Positions 44,610 through 52,563 of a stretch of 64,000 bases of DNA are shown here, in pieces. The notes beneath the pieces were generated by a model. It saw nothing but the letters and a program-made list of their open reading frames with translations, did not search any database and was not told the origin of the DNA. The position numbers were made by a program, and so were the translations under genes. The stretch is taken from the NCBI GenBank assembly GCA_020633415.1, contig JACKDQ010000005.1, positions 326,864-390,863 on the forward strand, given 5' to 3'. Every line of letters begins with the position of its first letter. Positions within the stretch are counted from its first letter, which is position 1. The stretch is from Deltaproteobacteria bacterium. GTDB lineage: Bacteria > Myxococcota_A > Polyangia > GCA-2747355.

Positions 44610-44987
44610 ATGCACGATGAGCGGTCGAAAGAAGAGACTTGGGTCGCCGACGAGGAAGAGCGCGTCAACTGCGACCATCGAGCGCGCTCGGCTCTCGAGA
44701 GCAGCGCGGCGCCAGCCAGCGTCGAGCGGGCGGCGGCGATCTTTCGCGCTCTGGGCGACCCGGCGCGGCTGATGCTCATGGCGCGTTTGGCGCGCGCTGA
44801 AGCCTGTGTTTCCGAGCTGGCGGCCGAGAGTGGCGATGGCCTCTCGACGATTTCTCAACGCCTCCGGCTGCTGCGTGCCGAGCGTTTGGTCTTGCGGCGG
44901 CGCGATGGCAAGCACATCTATTACCGCCTCGCCGATCAGCACGTCGCCGAGTTGATCAGCAACGGACTCGAGCACGCCGACGAGTAG
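44610..44987 (+). CDS. SmtB-type zinc-sensing ArsR family repressor
   Basis: 125 residues with the ArsR winged helix ('IFRALGDPARLMLMARLARAEACVSELAAES', 'STISQRLRLLRAERLVLRRRDGKHIYYRL'). The C-terminal helix has D109-x-H111-(x10)-H122-x-x-E125, exactly the alpha5 zinc-binding pattern of SmtB (DxH-x10-HxxE). An N-terminal Cys-Asp-His (C21-H23) and Cys66 in the recognition-helix region could form a second, alpha3N-like site. It probably represses its own gene and/or the divergent znuCB and neighbouring permease according to zinc. Confidence 0.88.
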   Translation: MHDERSKEETWVADEEERVNCDHRARSALESSAAPASVERAAAIFRALGDPARLMLMARLARAEACVSELAAESGDGLSTISQRLRLLRAERLVLRRRDGKHIYYRLADQHVAELISNGLEHADE

Positions 44988-44993
44988 CCGACG

Positions 44994-47204
44994 TCAATTG
45001 GAGGTCGATCCCAGCTGGCCCAACCGTCGCTCGAGATCCTTGGGCAGCCGAATGGTGAAGGTCGCGCCTTTGCCCGGGCTGCTGTCAACGGTGATCTCTC
45101 CGCAGTGTCTGTCGACGATTCGGTAGCAGATCGCCAAGCCCAAACCGGCTCCGACGCCGACCCCCCGGGTGGTGAATCCGGGCTCGAAAATATTCTTGAT
45201 GTGCTCGGGCGCGATACCGCGACCATCGTCGTGTACCGCGACATAAACGTATCCGCCGTCGGCACCGGTGGTCACCGAAATCGTGCCTCCAGCGTCGACT
45301 GCTTGGTGGGCGTTCTCCAGCAGGTTGAGCAAGGCTTGGTTGAGCTGCGCAGGGTAGCAGGCGATCGGCGGTAGCTCAGCAAACTCGCGCTTGATCGTGA
45401 TGTTTGCGCCGAGTTGGGGAGTGATTAGCGCGAGCGCATCATCGACACTCTGCTGCACGCTGATCCGCTTGAGTTCGGCCTGATCGAGTCGAGCGAAACT
45501 CTGCAGGTGTCTGATCGCCTCGGCGAGTTGGCGGCTACCCGAGCCGACCACCTCTTGCGCCGAGCGCAGGGCGCTCAACGGCCGCGCTAGCTGCTTGTCG
45601 CGTTGTAGCTGATCGCTGCTGCCGATATTGAGCGCCTTTTCGACCTTGTCGATCGCCAAGCCGATGGCGTCCGCTTGGCTAAGGATCGCGCCCAGCGGCG
45701 TGTTCATTTGATGCGCGATCCCGGCGACCAGGCGGCCGATCGCAACCATCATCTGCGATTGGACCAACTGGGCCTGCGCATCGCGTAGCTGACGGTTGGT
45801 CGCTTCGAGTTGCTTGAGCACCTCTTCACGCTTTTGCGCTTCGGCTAAAGCGATCTCTTTTTTGGCGTTCTCTGCCTCCAGCTTTTCGCGGGCCACGGCG
45901 GCCTGATGCGCGGCTCGCTGTTGTTCGAGCGCCTGGGTGGCCAGTTGCTCGTTGCGCGATAGCTCGAGCGCGAGCGCCTTGCGGTCAGCGGCGATGCTAC
46001 GCGCCAAATAGAACGACATCGCGTCGATGTGGATCAAGAAGCCCAGCATGTAGGCCATCGTCCAGGGCAGCCAGAGCATGCGCATGTCAGCGATGATCGT
46101 TACGATCGTTAGGCTGATCATCATGATGCCGCCGACGGCAATGATCCATGCGCCGCTTTTTCGTCTGCGCAGCGCCATCACCAACAGTACCGCCTGCATC
46201 GAAAAGGTCAGCAGCGCGTAGCCGTAGACCGCGACCAGCGGAACCCAGGCGCAGCCGACGACCAGCGCAGCTGCCACGGCGCCAAACGCGGTTTTCAGCC
46301 AGCGCGGGCACTCGAAATTGAACATCGCGAAGTAGGTGCGTAGACCGAACAGCGCGGCCAAGACGACCGCGGCGTTGAACACCGCGTTGATTCGCACGAA
46401 CTCCTCGAGCGTCGGCTGATCGTTTAGACCTCCGCCCATATGAGCGACCAGCGCGATCGCACCGCTGCCCAAGGCAAACTCGAGGTTTTCACGGCGGTTG
46501 CGGTGAAAGAAAAACAGAAAGAGGTGCAAGAGGCCGATTGCCAAGACTGCGCCGACGAACAGGAAGGTGAAGCGTTCGGCGAAGTGTTCCATTTTGGCCT
46601 GGTGGATTTTTCCCCAATCCGTCGTCAGGCTGAACTTGACGCCGGCGGGTCGACCGAGGCGAGTGACCCTAGAGATTTGGGGATTGACCAGGCGAACGGC
46701 TAGCAGCGTGCGCGGCTTGTGCAGCGTGAGCGTGCCCAGTTGACGATAGCCCCCTAGGCGTAGCTGTTTGCGCTTGGCCAACACCGCTTCGGGATCAGCG
46801 ACGGTGGCGAAGCGCTTGCCATCGACGAAGATCTCGAGCGCAGCGGTGCCGATCACCGCCATGTGGAGTGCCTTGCCGAGCACGTCGCGGTCTGCATCGA
46901 TCCACAGGCGAAACCAGCTGACCGCTGGCCAGCTGCGACGATGCAATTCACGGAAGGTCAGACCCGGTGAGACGCCGCGCTGCCAGTCGCGGTCATCGAG
47001 ATCTGGCGAAGCCCAGCGGAGATCATCACCAAGCCGATAGCGCCAGTCGCCTTCGATCGTTAGCCGCTCGTGGGGTCGATCTGTGATGTCTTTGATCGAC
47101 AGCGGGGCGGCGCGGAGCGGGCCAGCGGCGCATAGCAGGATCAGGATAAATGCCGAAAGGCGCTTCACCGGGCCAATGTAGCGCGGCTTTGTCCGTAGAT
47201 CCAT
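44994..47204 (-). CDS. 7TMR-DISM-type membrane sensor histidine kinase
   Basis: 736 residues. After a signal-like segment comes a beta-rich extracytoplasmic domain (about 35-205, '7TMR-DISM extracellular 2'-like, 'WFRLWIDADRDVLGKALHMAVIGTAALEIFVDGKRF'). About seven transmembrane helices follow (215-405), then a coiled coil. The HisKA motif is 'GIAHQMNTPLGAI' (His near 497). The HATPase domain has 'NLLENAHQAVD', 'DDGRGI' and 'GAGLGLAI'. No response regulator gene is adjacent, so it is an orphan kinase. A GTG 36 nt downstream (47168) would give a cleaner signal peptide and is an alternative start. Confidence 0.88.
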   Translation of the reverse strand: MDLRTKPRYIGPVKRLSAFILILLCAAGPLRAAPLSIKDITDRPHERLTIEGDWRYRLGDDLRWASPDLDDRDWQRGVSPGLTFRELHRRSWPAVSWFRLWIDADRDVLGKALHMAVIGTAALEIFVDGKRFATVADPEAVLAKRKQLRLGGYRQLGTLTLHKPRTLLAVRLVNPQISRVTRLGRPAGVKFSLTTDWGKIHQAKMEHFAERFTFLFVGAVLAIGLLHLFLFFFHRNRRENLEFALGSGAIALVAHMGGGLNDQPTLEEFVRINAVFNAAVVLAALFGLRTYFAMFNFECPRWLKTAFGAVAAALVVGCAWVPLVAVYGYALLTFSMQAVLLVMALRRRKSGAWIIAVGGIMMISLTIVTIIADMRMLWLPWTMAYMLGFLIHIDAMSFYLARSIAADRKALALELSRNEQLATQALEQQRAAHQAAVAREKLEAENAKKEIALAEAQKREEVLKQLEATNRQLRDAQAQLVQSQMMVAIGRLVAGIAHQMNTPLGAILSQADAIGLAIDKVEKALNIGSSDQLQRDKQLARPLSALRSAQEVVGSGSRQLAEAIRHLQSFARLDQAELKRISVQQSVDDALALITPQLGANITIKREFAELPPIACYPAQLNQALLNLLENAHQAVDAGGTISVTTGADGGYVYVAVHDDGRGIAPEHIKNIFEPGFTTRGVGVGAGLGLAICYRIVDRHCGEITVDSSPGKGATFTIRLPKDLERRLGQLGSTSN

Positions 47205-47353
47205 GCCGTGGCAAATCTGCCGGCACCCTCAGAAATCTGAGCATCGCGCGGCGGGCAGCAAGTGGTTTCGCGCTGCTAGAGAAAATGCAGGCGACGCAGA
47301 TACTGGCACGTATGCTGCTTCGCTAGCGCCGGGTGCGACCAAAGGACTTACCG

Positions 47354-48154
47354 ATGAGAACCGAACGATACGTAGGTGCGAAGCAGATGGGATCGAAACA
47401 ATTGCTGCGCGCGCTGATGGCTTTGACGCTGCTATCGATCGCCGCCTGCGGCAGCCGCAATCCGACGCGGTCGTCGACCGATGCGCGTGGGGTGGCCGAT
47501 AGTGCGGTGCTGCGTGCCGACAGCGGTGTTCCGTCGGTCGATGCTACGGCGACCCAGCCCAGTGCCTGTCCGCCGGCGCGCTGTGTCAGCCAGGCCAACT
47601 GCGCGGCCGACGAACAGTGTTACCCGCTGCCCAGCAACGCCGGCGCAGCCGACCCGCTGCCGGGCGGCCGAGGGTTTGCCCCGGGCGGCGGAGATTGCCC
47701 CGGTGTTTGCGTGGCGCGTTCGCTCAATTGTTCGAGCGCGACGACCACTGAACCCAAGCTGGCGGCCGCGCTTTACGAACAGGACGGCGGCGTCGAAGCC
47801 TTGGTGCTGAACATCGGCTGCACCACAGTGTATCGACTCGAGGGCTGCTGTTTCGAGTCGGCGCCGCAGCTCGAAGAGGCCTCCGGTGGCAGCTTCAAGG
47901 GGGCGACTTGCCAAGATCTCTACAACGAGCCCTGTTGCGATGCCCTGCCGAGCTGCGTACCGCTCAAGCCGGGCCAGGCCTATCGCGTCTCGGCGCTGAC
48001 CGCCAACGGGCTGGTTTGCTGTGGCGGCAAACGGTTACGCGGACGGTTTGTCTTTTCGCGACACCCGGGCTGCGTCGACGATGCGCTTTACCCTGTTCTG
48101 ACTGCGACGACCAACGACTTGTTGGTGCCGGCGACGTTGGGAATCTGCCGCTAA
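47354..48154 (+). CDS. cysteine-rich putative lipoprotein
   Basis: 266 residues. The lipobox 'LLSIAACGS' follows a hydrophobic stretch ('LLRALMALTLLSIAACG'). The mature protein begins with a Ser/Asp-rich linker, then a Cys-rich domain ('PPARCVSQANCAADEQCYPLP', 'EGCCFESAPQ', 'CQDLYNEPCCDALPSC', 'GLVCCGGKRLRG') suggesting several disulfides outside the cytoplasm. ATG 47354 has AAAGGA 7 nt upstream; ATG 47387 is a second possibility giving a shorter signal peptide. Function unknown. Confidence 0.7.
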   Translation: MRTERYVGAKQMGSKQLLRALMALTLLSIAACGSRNPTRSSTDARGVADSAVLRADSGVPSVDATATQPSACPPARCVSQANCAADEQCYPLPSNAGAADPLPGGRGFAPGGGDCPGVCVARSLNCSSATTTEPKLAAALYEQDGGVEALVLNIGCTTVYRLEGCCFESAPQLEEASGGSFKGATCQDLYNEPCCDALPSCVPLKPGQAYRVSALTANGLVCCGGKRLRGRFVFSRHPGCVDDALYPVLTATTNDLLVPATLGICR

Positions 48155-48361
48155 CTCCCGCCCCCCCCGCCGAGCAATCTTCATGACATTTGACCTGCGC
48201 TGACTGGCTTGTCGCGGGCTTGTCTGCATCTGCGCGCTGGACGGTCTCCAGGCCAAGCTCGGGCTGCTTTGCAACATGCTGGTTCTAATCAGCAAATATC
48301 GCGGGCGCTGTGCATTTGCCGCCAGCTTGCCATGATTATCAAAACAAGTAATGAGGGTTAC

Positions 48362-48628
48362 ATGAAGCGCAGGAAGAAACGCCTGCGTCGGGCCACCGTG
48401 CTCGATGTAGCTGCGCGTCAAACCGATGGCCCACGCCGCGAGCGATATATCACCGGCGCGATTCGCTACCGCCGCGCAGCGGACTTCGCCGATTGGGATG
48501 AATACACCGAGACCGATCCCAGTTGGTGCGGTCCAAAAGGGCGCGGCTGGCATGATCCCGACGAGCCGACGCCCGATGAGGACACCCTGGAAGTGTTGGT
48601 TTCCGACGCTCAGCGCGCCAAACCCTGA
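48362..48628 (+). CDS. small hypothetical protein
   Basis: 88 residues: a very basic start ('MKRRKKRLRRA') then an acidic, Trp/Tyr-containing C-terminal half ('DFADWDEYTETDPSWCGPKGRGWHDPDEPTPDED'). GAGGG lies 6 nt upstream of the ATG. No family is recognised. Confidence 0.55.
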   Translation: MKRRKKRLRRATVLDVAARQTDGPRRERYITGAIRYRRAADFADWDEYTETDPSWCGPKGRGWHDPDEPTPDEDTLEVLVSDAQRAKP

Positions 48629-48677
48629 GCGGTGAACAAGGCGACGTTCATCGCTCGAGCCGCCATCGGCACCGCCG

Positions 48678-49271
48678 CTAGTCGCCACAGGCGCGCGCAA
48701 CCGGCAGCGGTCCCGCGCAAGGTTGCGGCTCACCGCCGTCGCAGGAAAAGCACAGCCGACCTGGCAGGTACTGCTCTTCAAAGGGCGTGGGATCTTTGCC
48801 CTGGCTATCGACCAGCGTCCCCGCGATCACCAGACCACCACTGGTTCCCGGCGTCACCGTGATCCCTTCAGCCCGCTGCGCGCCCGAGGAGACGTAGTTC
48901 CAAGTCAGTTCCATCCCCGGCAAGGCGTGGAGCTCGATGCCACGCTCACCGACGCGATAGTTCCAGGTCCCGACGCCAAATACGGTGTAGTCGCAACCGC
49001 AACTGCCCCAGTGATAACTGTAGTCGGCGTTGATCGAGAGGTTCTTCGGATCGCTTAGCGCGTGGTAGACGCCCAGTCCGATCCCCGGCGGCAGCGCCAC
49101 CACCTGGGCATCCACCCCGCGATCGAGCGATCGGGCTGCGTCCGTGTCTTGCCCAAGGTCGCTGCCCCAGCTGTCGGTCTGCGTGCTCCCATCATTGGCC
49201 GTCGTGCGCGGACCGCTGCAGGCGAAAAAGCATAAACTCACTGAAATAACTAATTTTTGAGTCCTGAACAT
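48678..49271 (-). CDS. putative lipoprotein
   Basis: 197 residues. A short signal peptide 'LVISVSLCFFACSG' ends in a lipobox-type Cys, followed by an Asp/Thr-rich linker. The mature domain contains 'NADYSYHWGSCGCDYTVFGVGTWNYRVGERGIELHALPGMELTWNYVSS', probably beta structure, and C-terminal Cys pairs. GAGGC lies upstream of ATG 49271. The similar architecture to the lipoprotein 1.2 kb to the left (Cys-rich, Asp linker) is noted, but no clear homology is seen. Confidence 0.65.
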   Translation of the reverse strand: MFRTQKLVISVSLCFFACSGPRTTANDGSTQTDSWGSDLGQDTDAARSLDRGVDAQVVALPPGIGLGVYHALSDPKNLSINADYSYHWGSCGCDYTVFGVGTWNYRVGERGIELHALPGMELTWNYVSSGAQRAEGITVTPGTSGGLVIAGTLVDSQGKDPTPFEEQYLPGRLCFSCDGGEPQPCAGPLPVARACGD

Positions 49272-49379
49272 CGAAGCCTCACGGTCATTTGTTACCTGAC
49301 CCTCACCAAACGGCTCGCCGTTTTTCGCGCCGGTGGGTCGCGACGCGGCGAACCTTGCGCGATAGACTGCGCTCGAACG

Positions 49380-49739
49380 ATGCGCCCCCAACCGGCAAAC
49401 CCGTACCGCGTTCATCTGGCGGCCTGCCGCCTTTGTGGCGGTGCTGACGATGTCCGGGTTTGTCCGCACTGCCAGGGCTCGATTTGTGCGCGCTGCTACA
49501 AGCGCGGCTACCGCCAGCGCCGCAAGCAGTTGCTCGCTGAGCAAATGCAGCAGGATTGGTTAGGGATCGACATGCCCGCCGACGAGCATTTCCTGCTCTT
49601 GCCGTTCGAGCTGCTGAAGCTCGGACTGACCAAGACCTTCGGCTACCTGTTCACGCGCGCGCGCGTTCGGCGTGTGATCGATCAGCGCGGCGTTCCTTGC
49701 GCGACAGATTGCCCAGCGATGCCCAAGCTGCCCGGCTAA
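49380..49739 (+). CDS. small zinc-ribbon-like protein
   Basis: 119 residues. It has 'CRLCGGADDVRVCPHCQGSICARCYKRGYR' (several CxxC pairs, about 18-48), a probable double zinc knuckle. A helical part with a hydrophobic stretch follows ('EHFLLLPFELLKLGLTKTFGYLF'). It lies 23 nt upstream of a DksA/TraR-like gene. A TAGACT box stands 11 nt before the ATG. Function unknown; a nucleic-acid- or protein-binding role is a guess. Confidence 0.6.
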   Translation: MRPQPANPYRVHLAACRLCGGADDVRVCPHCQGSICARCYKRGYRQRRKQLLAEQMQQDWLGIDMPADEHFLLLPFELLKLGLTKTFGYLFTRARVRRVIDQRGVPCATDCPAMPKLPG

Positions 49740-49762
49740 AATATCGATCAGGGAGGCGCTAG

Positions 49763-50029
49763 ATGGCAGGTGGTTTTGCAAAAGACGGTGCGGTCGCCGA
49801 GCAGATCGAAGCCAGTATCGACGATGCGATCGCTCAGGTGCGACAGCGCATCGCCAAGGGCGCCGGTCTGACCCATTGCGAAGATTGCGGCGAGGAGATC
49901 CCGCTCGCCCGGCGAAAAGCTGTCGCCGGGGTCAGGCGGTGCATCCCCTGTCAGCAGGAGCACGACAGCGAGCAATCCGTCGACGTCGGCTATAACCGTC
50001 GCGGCAGCAAGGGCAGTCAGCTGCGCTAG
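49763..50029 (+). CDS. DksA/TraR-family zinc-finger protein (YbiI-like)
   Basis: 88 residues. The C4 finger 'HCEDCGEEIPLARRKAVAGVRRCIPCQQEHD' (about 38-68) is the DksA/TraR signature. The long N-terminal coiled coil of true DksA is missing, so it resembles the short YbiI type. GGGAGG lies upstream of the ATG. Family members bind RNA polymerase through the secondary channel; for the short type the role is uncertain. Confidence 0.85.
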   Translation: MAGGFAKDGAVAEQIEASIDDAIAQVRQRIAKGAGLTHCEDCGEEIPLARRKAVAGVRRCIPCQQEHDSEQSVDVGYNRRGSKGSQLR

Positions 50030-50127
50030 GCGCTCTGCTGAACGGCTCGCCCGAGCAAGTCATCGCGCGCAGGCGCTGGCCTGAGCGGCGTTCAACTGAG
50101 GCGCGATGAACGTGACCAAGGCCGATC

Positions 50128-50766
50128 ATGACTCAAACCGACAGAGACGTGAGCTTGGACATCTATCTCGTCCGCCTGCGCGGAGCGCCTGAGCCACTGC
50201 GGGAATTCCTCGTCAGCGAATTGTCGCTGTCGCGCGTCGAAGCCTCGGCCATCATCAGCGACCTGTGCGATGGCAAGCACATCTGCATCTACGAGGACCT
50301 AAACGCTGCCGCTGCAGCGGCGCGCATGCGGGCGCTTGCCGCCATCGAGGTCGTCGCAGAGCGCCGTTCGTGGCGGCACCCCGACCCGTGCGACGTCATT
50401 CTGACGCACACCGGCGACCGTGTGACAGCCGTACTCGCCTTGATTTGCGATTCCGCCCTCGGGATTGATTTGGCTACCGCGCTGCAAATGCTTGCTGAGT
50501 TACCCGTCAAGGTACGCAGCGCTATTCATCGGAAACAGGCCGAGTTGTGTTTCACGCTGTCACATCTTGACCCACGGTGTCGCACGCGCTGCGGCACGCG
50601 CTGCGGCACCCGCTGCGGCACCCGATGTTTGGTCATTAGCCCGGACGATATCTCAACGGGCAGGCAATGGACGACATTGACCCGTCATCTTCGTGAGCGG
50701 TGTCTTGTCCTTTGCGAAGTGAGTTGTCTCCACGACGACCTTGTCCCCATGCCAGGTCAGAGATGA
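50128..50766 (+). CDS. protein with bL12 C-terminal-like domains and a repeat-encoded CGTR tail
   Basis: 212 residues. Residues about 85-130 ('CDVILTHTGDRVTAVLALICDSALGIDLATALQMLAELPVKVRSAI') resemble the C-terminal domain of ribosomal protein bL12. Residues about 10-80 show a weaker copy of the same pattern. After about residue 150 the frame runs through a 12-bp repeat array (Cys-Gly-Thr-Arg units), then into sequence antisense to another gene. The last ~45 residues are therefore probably not original. An AAGG site precedes the ATG. Confidence 0.55.
   Translation: MTQTDRDVSLDIYLVRLRGAPEPLREFLVSELSLSRVEASAIISDLCDGKHICIYEDLNAAAAAARMRALAAIEVVAERRSWRHPDPCDVILTHTGDRVTAVLALICDSALGIDLATALQMLAELPVKVRSAIHRKQAELCFTLSHLDPRCRTRCGTRCGTRCGTRCLVISPDDISTGRQWTTLTRHLRERCLVLCEVSCLHDDLVPMPGQR
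50578..50623 (+). repeat. 12-bp direct-repeat array (TGCGGCACCC core), left copy
   Basis: Four units at 12-bp spacing: TGTCGCACG (50578), TGCGGCACG (50590), TGCGGCACCC (50602) and TGCGGCACCC (50614). The same core recurs at 52338-52359 and, on the other strand, at 52600-52622. Confidence 0.75.
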
Positions 50767-51210
50767 GGTGCTTTGGGATTTCGACGACGCATCCACTATC
50801 GTCAACACCCACTCTTGCCACTTACCAAATTTGCCCGTCGCTGATCCCGTGCAGCTGTATTCGGGCCGGCGATACTTACCCTTAATTCTGTTCTGCTGGT
50901 CTATTGAGTAGAGGCATTCTTCCGTGCATCTTGTTTTCGCGGGACAGCGGATCTTCTCGTTCCTGAGGTGGTCGAAGATCGGTCGGCTTGTTTCCTTCAC
51001 AGTTCGGCGTCGGTAATCAATCCGCCACGTGATCTCGGAGGACTTGTGGGTGGTAACCGCACCTGATGGGTCGTTGGCCTTGATAACGCATTTGTACTTT
51101 CGGATCTCTACCCGCTTGTTCCCAGGTGCCTTGGCAATGGCGGTCGAGCTGACATCGGCAGAACAAAGCGAAATTCCAGCGGCGAATAGAAGCCGAAAGC
51201 TCATAACCAA
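50653..51210 (-). CDS. secreted protein of unknown function
   Basis: 185 residues. A signal peptide ('FRLLFAAGISLCSADVSSTAIA') precedes a Lys/Arg- and Thr-rich mature part with cysteines ('IRCPAKTRCTEECLYSID') and 'KWQEWVLTIVDASSKSQSTSSLTWHGDKVVVETTHF', suggesting a beta-rich periplasmic or secreted domain. Codon use is less GC-rich than neighbouring genes. It overlaps the 3' end of the bL12-like frame by 114 nt on the opposite strand. It lies between two repeat arrays and may be cargo of the left element. Confidence 0.55.
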   Translation of the reverse strand: MVMSFRLLFAAGISLCSADVSSTAIAKAPGNKRVEIRKYKCVIKANDPSGAVTTHKSSEITWRIDYRRRTVKETSRPIFDHLRNEKIRCPAKTRCTEECLYSIDQQNRIKGKYRRPEYSCTGSATGKFGKWQEWVLTIVDASSKSQSTSSLTWHGDKVVVETTHFAKDKTPLTKMTGQCRPLPAR

Positions 51211-51338
51211 ACCTCTCTTCTGTGGGCCGGACCTTGGCCCTCGTACCCACGAGCGCTTGTCTACCAGTTGGCTGCAAACCAGGTCAAGACGGCGAACGCT
51301 GGGGAGCGTGGAGCACTCGGCCGGAAAGGAGCTTCACT

Positions 51339-52367
51339 ATGCCAATCAGACGATCCGGCCGAGGGCAACAGGCCCGGGGATTCTACAAGATGGCCCCGAC
51401 CGATTCCTGGTGCGCCTGGACTGGGCCGACGAGCGGACGGGCAGAGGAGGACCAAAAGGAAAGTGTGCGAGAGCCTGACAGAGGCCGTGGCGTTTCGGGA
51501 GATGCGCGGCGAGCCGGAGAAGCGAGCTACCAGCCAGCGCTTCGTCGACTTCGCCGAGCAATGGGCTGCGATCCACCGTAGCACACTGGCGCCGAGCACT
51601 CGTTGTTTCTACGCCAGCAACCTGGCGTGGCCGATGGGCTACTGCCGGCCAATCCGGCTCGGGCGGTGAAGTGTTTTTCCAGAGGCAGGACCAAGGGCCG
51701 GCGTGGCAACGCGCTGGAGCGGGACGAGTTCCGCCGGTTCATCGAAGAGGTACCAAACAGCGGTCTGTCCCCGGACATCGCCCGGTTGCTGCTCACCGCA
51801 GCCTGGACCGGGTGCCGCAAGGGCGAGCTGTTAGCGTTGCGCTGGCAAGACTACGTCGACGGCGAGCTGCGCATTGAGCGGTCGGTTTGGCATCGGCACG
51901 AAAAGCCGACCAAGACGGATGATCCTCGGCGGGTCGTGGTAGTCGAGCCTTTGAAGGAGGCGTTGGCTGAGCAGCGGCGTTGGTTAGTCGCCGAGCAGCG
52001 CCCTGCGCTGGTCACCGGGTTGATGTTCCCGGCCGATCCTAGGCATGCCAGAGCTGGATCCACCCGACGCGGTGATGACACACTGAGCTGGTATCGCAGC
52101 ATGACCGTGCTCGATCGACCTCTGCAAAAGGTCGTCGAGGTTTCCGGCGTGACGCCGATCAGCCTGCACTCGTTGCGGCGAACGTGGGAAAACTTGCTGC
52201 CATCGGCGGGCGTGGATCAGTTGGTGCGACGGTCGATGGCCGGTTGGCGGTCAGAGGGGGCGCAGCGGATCTACGCCACCGTGAACCGATCGGAGCGGGA
52301 GGCGGCGGCCGATGCCCTGGTGGATCTAGTGGCCGGATGCGGCACCCAATGCGGCACCCGGAGGTGA
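51339..52367 (+). pseudogene. tyrosine integrase pseudogene (left element)
   Basis: The pieces line up with the intact integrase at 52564-53835, but in three changes of frame (near 51365, 51450 and 51640), with about 60 internal residues missing (equivalent to about 100-160 of the intact protein). It starts 'MPIRRSG', continues 'GILQDGPDRFLVRLDWADERTG' and 'SLTEAVAFREMRGEPEKRA'. The catalytic half follows, with 'TGCRKGELLALRW', 'LHSLRRTW' and 'RIYATV' (the Arg, His-x-x-Arg and Tyr). The last ~254 residues still form one frame. It ends in the repeat array, 63 nt from the 3' end of tRNA-Gly. Confidence 0.8.
52338..52359 (+). repeat. 12-bp direct repeat (TGCGGCACCC x2) at the 3' end of the left integrase
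   Basis: TGCGGCACCC at 52338-52347 and 52350-52359, in context GATGCGGCACCCAATGCGG. Read here as Cys-Gly-Thr-Gln-Cys-Gly-Thr-Arg. Confidence 0.75.
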
Positions 52368-52377
52368 GAAACGACAG

Positions 52378-52408
52378 CGCCCCGCAGCCTGCAAGCTCTA
52401 GTGGGGCG
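52378..52408. terminator. hairpin between integrase pseudogene and tRNA-Gly
   Basis: Arms CGCCCC and GGGGCG with a 19-nt loop. It lies 22 nt past the 3' end of the minus-strand tRNA and just after the plus-strand integrase stop. It could terminate either transcript; no strong U-tract is present. Confidence 0.35.
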
Positions 52409-52429
52409 TCATCGTGATGCTTTTCCTAA

Positions 52430-52502
52430 AGCGGGATACGGGATTCGAACCCGCGACATTCAGCTTGGGAAGCTGACACTCTACCAACTGAGTTAATCCC
52501 GC
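52430..52502 (-). tRNA. tRNA-Gly (anticodon CCC)
   Basis: A 73-nt cloverleaf on the minus strand: acceptor GCGGGAT/ATCCCGC, D-stem ACTC/GAGT, anticodon stem TCAGC/GCTGA with loop TTCCCAA giving anticodon CCC, T-arm with TTCGAAT, and discriminator T as usual for bacterial tRNA-Gly. CCA is not encoded, so it needs the CCA-adding enzyme found at 5350-6720. It is flanked almost symmetrically by two convergent integrases (62-63 nt to each stop), a typical integration site. Confidence 0.93.
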
Positions 52503-52563
52503 AGCTAGGCTGATACTTAGCAAGTTCTCCTTTGTCGTCAAGAGGATAAGAGCCTGATGGAAT

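Noticed and set aside
49257..49379. N-terminal extension of the zinc-ribbon protein
   Set aside because: It overlaps the start of the divergent lipoprotein gene and has low-complexity Arg-rich sequence; ATG 49380 is more sensible.
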